The notes: generated by a model from the sequence alone, not told the origin. A stretch of DNA of 14,353 nt from Rhodopirellula sp. (GCA_002712845.1 PAUV01000105.1:5867-20219); one strand, 5' to 3'. Counted from the first letter of the stretch, positions 1 through 7,272 are shown. Made by a program: numbers and translations.

Positions 1-1157
1 TAGTAACCAAAGCCACCATTCAGGTTCAGTCGAAGATCAAACGGCTTGAACTTGTCCCATTCCATTCCGTGTTTGGCAAATGCGGACCACGAGGTATCGC
101 CTAATAGACGGTCAAAGTTCACATTGAAGCGACCGTTCTGTTCGGTTGTAGTGTTGCGGCTGCTGGCTTGCCGGTAGTTGATGTCCATGCCGAGTGTATA
201 CCGCTCGGTTTTTCGCTTCAGTTCAAGACCGGCCTGCATCGCGAGTGTGTTGGCATTTCCGTCGCTCCCGTCCAAGCCGAATTCCACATGTGAGTCCCAG
301 CCTTTGCCCCATGCCCGCGGATACTGATACCATCGTGTGACTTCTGTCTCCAGCGGGGCTGGTTCTGAAGAAGTCCAGTTGCTCGTGGCGACGTGGTTTT
401 GAGAGGGTGCGTTGGAGCCACCCTCGCTTTTTGGGTTAGGATTTAAATTGACGTCATCGTTCGATGCCTCAGGCGTTGACCCGTCAGCAGATGATGTGTC
501 AGCAAGTTGGCTCGTTTCTGGATATGGCAGGAGCAAACGGTCTGAATCATCATCGCTCGCGTTTGCAATGACCTCGGATTCAGTTGCAAGAGATTCGGGA
601 TCTGTACTCAGAAAGTTGTTCAAGGCGTCGGTTGGCAGTGATGAGAAAGTCATCGTAGTCGAGGCTTCTTGTTCGCCAGTGGTGGGTTCATTCCGTCCAC
701 TGGGGCTGGTGGAAAACGCCATTTGTGATTGCCAAGGGATGTTTTTCCCCAACGTGCCACCGGAACTCGACTGCGCGTTGTTGGTTTGCCGCTCGGGTTT
801 TCTGTCAGGAAATGTCAGTGGTTTTTGAATTGGCGGTGACGCGAGGATCTCTACCGCAGTCGGGTTTTTAGCGAAGTGTTGTGCCGACAAGGCCCGAACA
901 GCGTCGGACATGTTTGGGTCGTTTGGAAGCGTGTAAGGGCGTGGGCGGTCGCCGATCGTTGGCAACGTAAACTGAGAAGGCTGCCCTGAGATGTCTGGTG
1001 ATTCGTAGCCTGCTCCGTTCCAAGTGGAAATCCCATTCTGCCATGCTGGTTCATCTTCCGCTGCCGCTGCCTGCTTTAAAGATTCCGCAGCGGTTGTGAG
1101 TTGGAGAGCAAGCATGCATAACAGGAAGCCCTTAGCTCGCGGAGATAAAACGTTCAT
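1..1157 (-). CDS. DUF481 outer-membrane beta-barrel protein (3' end outside window)
   Basis: The reading frame is open from an ATG at 1157 leftward to the window edge, giving 385 residues; the C-terminus is missing. The N-terminus (MNVLSPRAKGFLLCMLALQL) reads as a Sec signal peptide, followed by an Ala-rich stretch that could hold the cleavage site. Residues of about 40-280 are rich in Ser, Thr, Pro, Asn, Glu and Asp with no recognisable fold, so probably a disordered linker. From W287 the sequence matches the DUF481 (YdiY-like, 'salt-induced outer membrane protein') pattern: HVEFGLDGSDGNANT, then a KRKTERYTLGMDINY strand, a TEQNGRFNVNFDRLLGD segment and KFKPFDLRLNLNGGFGY at the edge. These alternating strands fit an outer-membrane barrel. 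No strong Shine-Dalgarno is seen upstream. The family assignment is fairly firm; the function of DUF481 proteins is poorly defined. The long linker is unusual compared with short bacterial YdiY proteins. Confidence 0.82.
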   Translation of the reverse strand, partial: MNVLSPRAKGFLLCMLALQLTTAAESLKQAAAAEDEPAWQNGISTWNGAGYESPDISGQPSQFTLPTIGDRPRPYTLPNDPNMSDAVRALSAQHFAKNPTAVEILASPPIQKPLTFPDRKPERQTNNAQSSSGGTLGKNIPWQSQMAFSTSPSGRNEPTTGEQEASTTMTFSSLPTDALNNFLSTDPESLATESEVIANASDDDSDRLLLPYPETSQLADTSSADGSTPEASNDDVNLNPNPKSEGGSNAPSQNHVATSNWTSSEPAPLETEVTRWYQYPRAWGKGWDSHVEFGLDGSDGNANTLAMQAGLELKRKTERYTLGMDINYRQASSRNTTTEQNGRFNVNFDRLLGDTSWSAFAKHGMEWDKFKPFDLRLNLNGGFGY

Positions 1158-1243
1158 GAGGACGCCGTCGTGCTTTGAACATGTGTTGGGGGATAAGATC
1201 TCAACACTGTTCATTAGCAGAGTTGGCAGTCTGCGTCACCATG

Positions 1244-1262
1244 AATCAATCAATCAATCAAT
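1244..1262. repeat. Tetranucleotide tandem repeat (AATC)4AAT
   Basis: Four exact copies of AATC followed by AAT. The repeat lies 87 bp upstream of the DUF481 start codon, in its presumed promoter or 5' untranslated region. Such short repeats can change copy number by slippage, but four to five units is at the low end for that. Confidence 0.85.
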
Positions 1263-1302
1263 ACAAAACAAGCGACAGGCAAACTCGTCTGTTTCAACCG
1301 CA

Positions 1303-1337
1303 CAAACCGTTGGTTTGGGCTGCCAATTGCGTGGCAG
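1303..1337. other. Two adjacent small perfect hairpins
   Basis: The first pairs CAAACC (1303-1308) with GGTTTG (1312-1317) around a 3-nt loop. The second pairs CTGCCA (1320-1325) with TGGCAG (1332-1337) around a 6-nt loop. Only 2 nt separate them. On the minus strand they would fall downstream of the TIM-barrel gene or in the leader of the DUF481 gene. There is no T-tract, so a canonical Rho-independent terminator is not supported. Confidence 0.5.
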
Positions 1338-1371
1338 GTTGATTTCAGGCTGTGTGCAATGCAGGCTATTC

Positions 1372-1391
1372 GTTTCACGATTGCGTGAAAC
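1372..1391. other. Perfect 8-bp inverted repeat (hairpin or operator candidate)
   Basis: GTTTCACG (1372-1379) and CGTGAAAC (1384-1391) are perfect inverted repeats around a 4-nt spacer. The site is 70 bp past the stop codon of the minus-strand TIM-barrel gene. It could be an mRNA 3' stem-loop or a dimeric regulator site. No poly-T run follows on the minus strand, so a classical terminator is not supported. Confidence 0.5.
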
Positions 1392-1461
1392 ATCGGGGAA
1401 TCTTTGTTAGGTCAGCAGCTGTGCAGGGATCAACAGATGATCAACCAATGTTGGGCTGAGC

Positions 1462-2382
1462 TCAAAGTGCACGTTTGAGTTCTGCAAGAGCACGCGGGAT
1501 CCTTTGATAAGGTGATTCATCTTCATATTCAAGAATCACGTAGCCCTGATAATTACCGTCCTTCAGGATCTTACCAATGCGTTGCATGTCGGCAGGGTAT
1601 TTTTTTCCTTCCGGTGTTTTCATGCTGACTTTTACCTGAATGTTGACGGCAAAGTCGATGCACTCTTCAAGGTCCTCGTAGGGAGTTTTGGAATGGAAGT
1701 TTCCTGTGTCGAGATTGATACCAATCCATGGGCTGTCAATCCGGTTTATGATTTCAAGCAACTGGGTGGGGGTAAGATTGCCGTGATTTTCCACGCCGAT
1801 AAAAATGCCGTGCTGGGCAGCATGCTCAACACACTGTTTCAAGGCATCGGTCGCTTCATCAAGACGTTTCGGGTTTCCTTCAAGTTGTCGGCTGGTGCCA
1901 GCGAAGAATCGAATGTGCGGAGCACCCAGCAGGCTGGCTCGATCAATCCAGCGTTTGGCTTCGGCGATTTCGTTATCTAGTTTTGGTCCTTCGCCAACAG
2001 TGAAATTATTTCCAATTGCTGTGCCAGAAATCGTTACGCCGCGAATGAATGCGGCGTGCTTCAAGCCAAGGAAATAATCGCGGTCAGCGTCGGGGGGAAA
2101 AAAATAGCTAGTGAGTTCTGCAGCTTCGAAGTTGTGTGAGACGCAGTAATCGAGAAAACCCACCATGTCGATGGCTGGACCATCCTTGGATGGTTGTTGA
2201 GCGATCCCTTTTTTATAGGCAAAGTAATTTCGCAGCGAATAAGCAGCGAGTCCTACCTCAAAACGTGGAGGACCGGAACGCTGTATAGGTCCTCGTGCAT
2301 CCGCATGCGTCATGTTCAGATTCAATCCGCAGGCTGCTAGCGTGCCTGCTGCAGATGTTTCAATGAATTCACGTCGTCGCAT
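1462..2382 (-). CDS. Tat-exported xylose-isomerase-like TIM-barrel protein (sugar isomerase/epimerase family)
   Basis: The product is 306 aa. The N-terminus MRRREFIETSAAGTLAACGL is a twin-arginine signal, so the protein is probably folded in the cytoplasm and exported. The rest fits the AP-endonuclease-2/xylose-isomerase-like TIM barrel (sugar phosphate isomerase/epimerase family). GVENHG (196-201) carries a typical metal-binding Glu (E198) with H200. GINLDTGNF (221-229) carries D225, the barrel-strand signature of the family. A conserved Lys-rich strand follows around KVSMK (251-255), and YVILEYEDE (281-289) supplies the C-terminal Glu (E285). Members isomerise, epimerise or eliminate on sugars and inositols, or are uncharacterised; the substrate cannot be told here. 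The start is supported by GGAAGG 9 nt upstream (complement of 2392-2397). It is divergent from the terpene-cyclase gene, with about 380 bp between the start codons. Confidence 0.88.
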   Translation of the reverse strand: MRRREFIETSAAGTLAACGLNLNMTHADARGPIQRSGPPRFEVGLAAYSLRNYFAYKKGIAQQPSKDGPAIDMVGFLDYCVSHNFEAAELTSYFFPPDADRDYFLGLKHAAFIRGVTISGTAIGNNFTVGEGPKLDNEIAEAKRWIDRASLLGAPHIRFFAGTSRQLEGNPKRLDEATDALKQCVEHAAQHGIFIGVENHGNLTPTQLLEIINRIDSPWIGINLDTGNFHSKTPYEDLEECIDFAVNIQVKVSMKTPEGKKYPADMQRIGKILKDGNYQGYVILEYEDESPYQRIPRALAELKRAL

Positions 2383-2762
2383 GAAAGGTTACCTTCCGTT
2401 AATAATGAGGGGCGAATGTTTGCGGAGTTTTTGGATCTGTCACGCTTGTTGATCTCTATTGATCCCTGTCAGTGTATGGCATCAGAGTTTTAGAGTTCAC
2501 AAGAAAGATAGTCGCTGACTTGCGGCGGCGATACAATCCTGGGGCGGCAACCATCCGATATTCCATTTTCCGAGTGTCGAGACTCCTGTCAGATGCTTTT
2601 CGGTGCAGATTTTGCAGGTTCTTGACACTTGACTCAGGTCAGCGAAAGTGGGCAGACATCGCAAGGCGCAGCAGAGTTTGAGGGGTTTTGGTGGCACACG
2701 GATTGTCTACCTGCCGGCAGACACGGAAAACCAGACGAGCGAATTGTTGGAAAACTACTGTT
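2383..2762. other. Divergent intergenic region (likely promoters for both sides)
   Basis: This stretch of about 380 bp separates the TIM-barrel gene on the minus strand from the terpene-cyclase operon on the plus strand, so it should hold both promoters. A TTGACA hexamer at 2622-2627 resembles a -35 box, but no good -10 box lies 16-18 bp downstream, so I do not call a promoter. A short plus-strand open frame at 2472-2681 codes for an Arg/Cys-rich peptide with no recognisable features and is probably chance. No clear operator or riboswitch was seen. Confidence 0.5.
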
Positions 2763-4787
2763 ATGAATCCAAGTCTCCTTGATCGCACAAGGTCCACGCT
2801 CGACCAACTTCGTGATGAATTATTGGCTGAGCGGAACGATGGGCACCACTGGACCGGGACACTTTCGCCCTCCGCGTTGAGTACTGCCACGGCCGTCAGC
2901 GCGATGTCGTCGATCTTGATTCATTCGGTGGGTTCGCAACAAAGTGGAGTCACCGCTGATGAGCAGATCACGCATTGCATTGCAGCGGGGGTTCAATACC
3001 TGCAATCCCAGCAGAACGAAGATGGTGGATTTGGGGATACAGATCGTAGTCATTCCAATATTGCAACCAGTTATCTGGTGCAGGCCGCTTCTGCGTTAGC
3101 GGATCAGGCCATTGGTCGCTCACTGACCCCTGAGACGATCGCTGCGCTGGAAAAGTACATTGCGCACATGGGGAAATTGGATGCGTTGAAAGAGCGATAT
3201 GGAACGGACAAAACCTTCGTGGTGCCTATTCTCACCAACATGGCGATCGCAGGTCTGGTCCCTTGGGAAATGGTTTCTGCCTTACCGTTTGAAGCCGCAG
3301 TGTTTCCGCAGTCGATGTATCGCATGCTCCAGATGCCGGTCGTGAGTTATGCGATTCCTGCGTTGGTCGCGATTGGTCAGGCGAGGCATTTTCATGGACC
3401 GAAAGCTTTCTTTCCAATCCGATTGATTCGCGGTGCAGCGATTGGTCGCAGCATCAGCGTGTTGGAAAAAATGCAGCCACAAAGCGGTGGTTATCTCGAA
3501 GCAACACCGCTGACCTCGTTTGTTGTCATGAGTCTTGCTGTGACGAAGCGGGCTGATCATAAAGTCTCGAGGCGAGGGCTTGATTTTCTGAAGGATTCAA
3601 TGAACGAGGATGGTAGCTGGCCGATCGACACCAATTTGGCAACTTGGGTCACCTCTCTTTCAATGAATGCGCTTGCGGCTGATCCAACAGATGATCGTGT
3701 GTGGTGCACTCCTGAGTTAGCGGATTGGCATCTTAGGTGCCAGCATGAAGTGCGACATCCTTTCACGGGAGCTGAGCCGGGTGGTTGGGGCTGGAGTGAT
3801 TTAAGCGGTGCGGTTCCGGACAGTGACGACACACCCGCCGCGATTTTAGCGCTCGGCCACATGAAGTCATCTTTGGATGAGGATCGAAAGCAGCGATGTG
3901 AGAAAGCTATGAAAGCTGGCCGAGGTTGGTTGTTGAAGTTGCAGAATCGCGATGGTGGCTGGCCGACATTTTGCAGGGGGTGGGGGAAGCTGCCCTTTGA
4001 CCGTAGCAGTAATGACTTGACCGCCCATGCTTTGCGAGCGCTGGCTGTGAATGGCGTGTCAGAGGCTGAGGCCGGAACGGCGAGGCACATCGCCTCGGGA
4101 ACCCGATTTTTGGAGAAGAATCAGGAGCCTGATGGATCTTGGTTACCCCTGTGGTTCGGTAATCAGGATCACGCTGATGAGTCGAATCCGGTGTACGGAA
4201 CATCGCGGGTTTTGCTTGCCGCGACCTCTGGGGCGTTGGCTTCGGAGGCGTTGCAAGCTGGATGTCAATATCTGGTAAATAACCAAAATAGTGATGGTGG
4301 TTGGGGAGGTGGCGGGTCTGTCGCCTCTTGGCTAAAAAAAAATCAGTTTGGGGAATTTGAGTTTGTCAGCAGCGTCGAAGAGACGGCGTTAGCGGTCGAA
4401 GCCTTGGCAACCGTTGTACTTTGCGGGGAAAACTCGATTCTTGAGCTTGCGGGCGAGGATACAAATCGAGACAAAATGTCTGAAACTGATCGTTTCAATC
4501 CACAATCTGCGGTTCAGCATGGTGGGACCAAAGCGATGAGTCAGGCTATAATCAGGGGCGTCGAATTTTTGTTGGAAAGTGTTGATCAGGAGCGGCATCG
4601 GGTGCCTTGGCCCATTGGTTTTTATTTCGCCAAGCTTTGGTATCACGAACGCCTGTATCCTCTGATCTTCACGACGGGAGCCTTGGGGAAATACCTTCAG
4701 CTTGCGGCAGACAAACCGACCCGAAAAGGGTCAACAAACGAAACGAATTCCTTCCAGAACCCCACACAAACGCTCCCTGAGGTATAG
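2763..4787 (+). CDS. Squalene-hopene-cyclase-like class II terpene cyclase
   Basis: The product is 674 aa in the prenyltransferase/squalene-oxidase-repeat superfamily. It has the class II protonating motif DSDDT (D353, D355, D356), equivalent to the DxDDTA motif of squalene-hopene cyclases and at a comparable position. QW-type repeats are visible: QNEDGGFGD (84-92), NEDGSWP (281-287), QNRDGGWP (394-401), QEPDGSW (454-460) and QNSDGGWGG (508-516). The block PFDRSSNDLTAHALRAL (411-427) and the C-terminal WPIGFYFAKLWYHERLYP are also cyclase-like, so the protein appears full length. A loop around 555-592 looks like an insertion. I chose ATG 2763 because the family-like LLAERNDGHHWTG N-terminus follows it; the open frame extends to TTG 2688 but those 25 residues look unrelated. 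The family protonates a polyene or epoxide and cyclises it. The substrate may be squalene or a prenylated aromatic; the neighbouring polyprenyl synthase and chorismate-lyase genes favour the latter (inference). Confidence 0.88.
   Translation: MNPSLLDRTRSTLDQLRDELLAERNDGHHWTGTLSPSALSTATAVSAMSSILIHSVGSQQSGVTADEQITHCIAAGVQYLQSQQNEDGGFGDTDRSHSNIATSYLVQAASALADQAIGRSLTPETIAALEKYIAHMGKLDALKERYGTDKTFVVPILTNMAIAGLVPWEMVSALPFEAAVFPQSMYRMLQMPVVSYAIPALVAIGQARHFHGPKAFFPIRLIRGAAIGRSISVLEKMQPQSGGYLEATPLTSFVVMSLAVTKRADHKVSRRGLDFLKDSMNEDGSWPIDTNLATWVTSLSMNALAADPTDDRVWCTPELADWHLRCQHEVRHPFTGAEPGGWGWSDLSGAVPDSDDTPAAILALGHMKSSLDEDRKQRCEKAMKAGRGWLLKLQNRDGGWPTFCRGWGKLPFDRSSNDLTAHALRALAVNGVSEAEAGTARHIASGTRFLEKNQEPDGSWLPLWFGNQDHADESNPVYGTSRVLLAATSGALASEALQAGCQYLVNNQNSDGGWGGGGSVASWLKKNQFGEFEFVSSVEETALAVEALATVVLCGENSILELAGEDTNRDKMSETDRFNPQSAVQHGGTKAMSQAIIRGVEFLLESVDQERHRVPWPIGFYFAKLWYHERLYPLIFTTGALGKYLQLAADKPTRKGSTNETNSFQNPTQTLPEV
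4779..4782 (+). promoter_or_regulatory. Shine-Dalgarno for the TTG start of the DUF116-prenyl synthase
   Basis: GAGG lies 7 nt before the TTG at 4790 and inside the last codons of the cyclase gene. It supports the non-ATG start 2 nt after the cyclase stop codon and suggests translational coupling of the two genes. Confidence 0.6.
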
Positions 4788-4789
4788 GT

Positions 4790-6640
4790 TTGTCTAGCGG
4801 ACTCAGCACCAGCGACACTGCGCCGACGTCGGAAACTTCCCCCGAGGGCAGACCGGCACGTCGCAAGACCAGTCATCTCAAGGATGTGCCTGACACACTC
4901 GAATTGCGGGAGAGTTTGCGGGCACGCTGCGCGGACATTGCGGCTCGAATTGATCGGGCGACACCAATGACCAAGGACGAGATGGAACAAGTTGCCCGGC
5001 GGGCTTTGGAAGAAGCTGATTTGCCGGAAGCGTATCTGGGCTGGATGATGGTCATGATCAGCAGCGAGTTCTGGAAAGACTCACTCGCGGCGGTCCCGCC
5101 AGAACGCCGCCTGTTCCTTCTGCCGCATTGTTTGAAGCACGCAGAAGGTTGCCCCGCCGAGTACGACCAATTCGGAATGAATTGCAAAGAGTGTGGTGCT
5201 TGCAGTATCGCTGATTTTCGCGGCTTGGCCGAAGAGATGGGATACCGGGTGCTCGTCGCTGAGGGGTCGCCGGTAGTCATGAAGATCATTGTCGGTGGCT
5301 ATGTCGACGCGGTCGTGGGTGTCGCTTGCTTGAACGTCCTTGAAAAAGCGATTGATAAAGTTCTGCTGGCGGGGATTCCCTGCATGGCTGTACCTCTGCT
5401 GAGCAGCGATTGCCGCAACACGAAAGTGGACGAACCTTGGGTCAACGAGATGATCCGAACACCTTACAAGCCGGCTCAAAGTGTCACCCGAAGTTATGTG
5501 CATCTAATGCGGGCCGCGAGTGATTTGTTCAAGACGGAGTCCATGGACACACTGGCACCCCGCATTCGCACCAAAGCCGAGTTGGGAGACAACGCGGTGG
5601 GTGTGTCTGACATTGAAGGAATGGATGCAATCTCGGCAACGGAGCACATTGCGTATGACTTCTTGAGTCGCGGTGGCAAGCACTCCCGGCCATTCATTAC
5701 CTTGGCTGCGTTTGACGCAATGACCGGCGGGCGGGCAACAGGGCCCGATGCCGATGCTGCAATTTCGGAATTTCCGATTTCAGTCCGTCGTGCTGCCATG
5801 AGCATCGAGACTTTTCACAAGGCAAGCCTTGTGCATGACGACATTGAGGATGACGATGCATTCCGTTACGGCCAGCCTGCTGTGCACCGTAGATTTGGAA
5901 TCCCGACCGCTATTAACGTTGGCGATTATTTGATCGGGCTTGGGTACCGCCTGTTAAGTCGTCATGAAAATGATGTCCCCAGTGAGGCACGGGTCGATGT
6001 GCTTGATACCTTGGCTGCTGCCCACATGCGGCTTGCCGAAGGGCAGGGTTCGGAGTTGCTGTGGCGTGATGGAAAAGATCGTCGCTTGACTCCGCTTGAC
6101 GCGTTGAAGGTCTATGCATTGAAGACATCTCCTGCGTTCGAAGCAGCTTTGCTCAGTGGCGTGAGGATGGCTGGAGATTCAGCGCCATACCGAGATGCCA
6201 TTCGTACCTTCAGCCGCAACATGGGCGTCGCCTTTCAGATCCTTAATGATCTTGGTGATTGGATTGGTGACGATTCAAACAAAATGTCAGCCGGCGGAGA
6301 TGTATTTGGAGGACGGCCCACTCTTTTGTGGGCTTTGGCATTGCAGGGTTTGCCCGAAAAGGATGCAGCCCGCTTGCTGGAATTGGCAGAGTCCGACTGT
6401 GGGCTCTCGGATGCCGAGCGATTGAGGCAGGTTCGCAAACTGTACGAACAGGCAGATGTCTTTGAAACGGCTTTGAAGTTGGTTGACAAGCATCAGGCAC
6501 GAGCCGAAAAGGTGGCTGACGAGGTCGATGTCGAAGAACTCCGGCGTCTGCTGTATTTTCTCGTGGATACTGTGCTCGAGCGACCTGAGTTGCCGACACC
6601 TGCTGTTGTTTCTCTCGGCATAGCAGCACCTCTGGGCTAG
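4790..6640 (+). CDS. DUF116-polyprenyl diphosphate synthase fusion
   Basis: The product is 616 aa with two domains. Residues of about 65-226 form DUF116: LLPHCLKHAEGCPAEYD, then CKECGAC, AEGSPVVMKII and GVACLNVLEKAIDKV. It has a Cys cluster (C114, C121, C132, C135, C138) plus C180, C198 and C208, suggesting a metal or Fe-S site; its function is unknown. Residues of about 275-600 form a trans-isoprenyl diphosphate synthase: GGKHSRP (295-301), first Asp-rich motif DDIED (350-354), then RYGQPAVH, and second Asp-rich motif FQILNDLGDW (482-491). In the second motif the usual first Asp is Asn (N486), with D487 and D490 kept. The residue five before the first motif is Ala (A345) with no bulky aromatic, and the motif has no two-residue insertion. 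This resembles medium/long-chain synthases such as IspB rather than bacterial FPP synthase. It would condense IPP onto allylic diphosphates. TTG start with GAGG 7 nt upstream, 2 nt after the cyclase stop. Confidence 0.88.
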   Translation: MSSGLSTSDTAPTSETSPEGRPARRKTSHLKDVPDTLELRESLRARCADIAARIDRATPMTKDEMEQVARRALEEADLPEAYLGWMMVMISSEFWKDSLAAVPPERRLFLLPHCLKHAEGCPAEYDQFGMNCKECGACSIADFRGLAEEMGYRVLVAEGSPVVMKIIVGGYVDAVVGVACLNVLEKAIDKVLLAGIPCMAVPLLSSDCRNTKVDEPWVNEMIRTPYKPAQSVTRSYVHLMRAASDLFKTESMDTLAPRIRTKAELGDNAVGVSDIEGMDAISATEHIAYDFLSRGGKHSRPFITLAAFDAMTGGRATGPDADAAISEFPISVRRAAMSIETFHKASLVHDDIEDDDAFRYGQPAVHRRFGIPTAINVGDYLIGLGYRLLSRHENDVPSEARVDVLDTLAAAHMRLAEGQGSELLWRDGKDRRLTPLDALKVYALKTSPAFEAALLSGVRMAGDSAPYRDAIRTFSRNMGVAFQILNDLGDWIGDDSNKMSAGGDVFGGRPTLLWALALQGLPEKDAARLLELAESDCGLSDAERLRQVRKLYEQADVFETALKLVDKHQARAEKVADEVDVEELRRLLYFLVDTVLERPELPTPAVVSLGIAAPLG

Positions 6641-6652
6641 GCGGCAGGAACA

Positions 6653-7237
6653 GTGAGTGACCCCATGACTGAAGTGGCTTTCTCCGATGATTCTCGCATC
6701 GACATCAGGGATTTGCTGAATGAGTTCTACAGCGAACCAATCGGCCATTCGCAGCTTGGGGAATTCACTTCAGTAACGAAAGTCCTTGCTCCCTGCGACT
6801 CGCTTCTGGACCATCATGCTCACATGACCGTGACGGTCGAGTCACACTACGGCGAAAAGGTCAACGTCGTTGTGCATCGGTGTCATCGCAGTGATGCTTG
6901 GTATTCGCGAGAGATTACGTTGGTCACAGAGCACACTGGACGTATTGTGCAGTATGGCATCGTTCGCCTTGATACCAGGGCATTGGACACTGAAGTTTGG
7001 AAGCAGATTGAAAGTCAGACCACGCCGCTGGGGCGGGTGCTTATCGAGCACAATGTATTGCGAGAAGTGCAGTTGTGTGGACTGTGGGAAGTTCAGGCGG
7101 GTAACAGTCTTGCTGATCTGATGCAGTTGGATGTCGGGAGTCAAGTCTATGGGCGGACCGCATTGATTTATTGCAATCGAGCGCCAGCGATTGAACTATT
7201 GGAGATTGTCTCTCCGGCATCCGCTTTGGATGTTTGA
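6653..7237 (+). CDS. Chorismate pyruvate-lyase family protein (UbiC-like)
   Basis: The product is 194 aa. The C-terminal two-thirds line up with E. coli UbiC as I recall it. WYSREITLV (83-91) matches UbiC's WLREI segment, with R86 at the place of catalytic Arg76. TTPLGR (123-128) matches TPLGR. VYGRTALIY matches the WGRRS block. IELLEIVSPASAL (180-192) matches LLLTELFLPASPL, with E184 at the place of Glu155. HMTVTVE matches the SMTKRFE helix, with M58 at Met34. The key residues are therefore kept, so conversion of chorismate to 4-hydroxybenzoate plus pyruvate is plausible. The fold also includes UTRA regulator domains, but no DNA-binding domain is present. It sits 12 nt after the prenyl synthase gene. 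The start could be GTG 6653 (AGGA only 3 nt upstream) or ATG 6665, giving 194 or 190 aa. Menaquinone, not ubiquinone, is the usual quinone of planctomycetes, so the product may serve another pathway. Confidence 0.8.
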   Translation: MSDPMTEVAFSDDSRIDIRDLLNEFYSEPIGHSQLGEFTSVTKVLAPCDSLLDHHAHMTVTVESHYGEKVNVVVHRCHRSDAWYSREITLVTEHTGRIVQYGIVRLDTRALDTEVWKQIESQTTPLGRVLIEHNVLREVQLCGLWEVQAGNSLADLMQLDVGSQVYGRTALIYCNRAPAIELLEIVSPASALDV

Positions 7238-7266
7238 AGGCCTGATTGTGTGTGTCGCTTGATGCG

Positions 7267-7272
7267 AGAGGG
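7267..7272 (+). promoter_or_regulatory. Shine-Dalgarno fixing the TPR lipoprotein start
   Basis: AGAGGG lies 7 nt before ATG 7280. This favours that start over the in-frame GTG 7250 or ATG 7262 and leaves a clean lipoprotein signal peptide. Confidence 0.65.

Larger units (their letters stand above)
1158..1461. other. Intergenic region between two minus-strand genes
   Basis: About 300 bp lie between the stop of the TIM-barrel gene and the start of the DUF481 gene. The region holds a tetranucleotide repeat and three short perfect hairpins, listed separately. It must contain the 3' end of one transcript and, unless the two genes are cotranscribed, the promoter of the DUF481 gene. I see no convincing sigma-70 promoter and no hairpin followed by a T-run on the minus strand. 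The plus-strand open frame crossing it (1024-1410) has no family features and overlaps the DUF481 start, so I do not call it. Confidence 0.6.

Noticed and set aside
1372..1391. Rho-independent terminator for the TIM-barrel gene
   Set aside because: The stem is good, but no T-run follows it on the minus strand.
412..1410. Plus-strand open frames at 412-828 and 1024-1410 as genes
   Set aside because: The first lies wholly inside, and the second overlaps the start of, the minus-strand DUF481 gene, whose translation shows a signal peptide and family motifs; the plus-strand products show neither.
2622..2650. TTGACA as a -35 box of the terpenoid operon promoter
   Set aside because: No acceptable -10 hexamer at 16-18 bp spacing; a single hexamer is too weak.
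2472..2681. Small Arg/Cys-rich plus-strand open frame in the divergent intergenic region
   Set aside because: No ribosome-binding site, no recognisable domain and a biased composition typical of a chance frame.
2688..2762. Upstream TTG/GTG start for the terpene cyclase
   Set aside because: The added 25 residues are Arg/Cys-rich and unlike the family; the expected N-terminal sequence starts at ATG 2763.
6653..7237. UTRA-type transcription regulator rather than chorismate lyase
   Set aside because: The fold is shared, but there is no N-terminal DNA-binding domain and the UbiC catalytic Arg and Glu equivalents are present.
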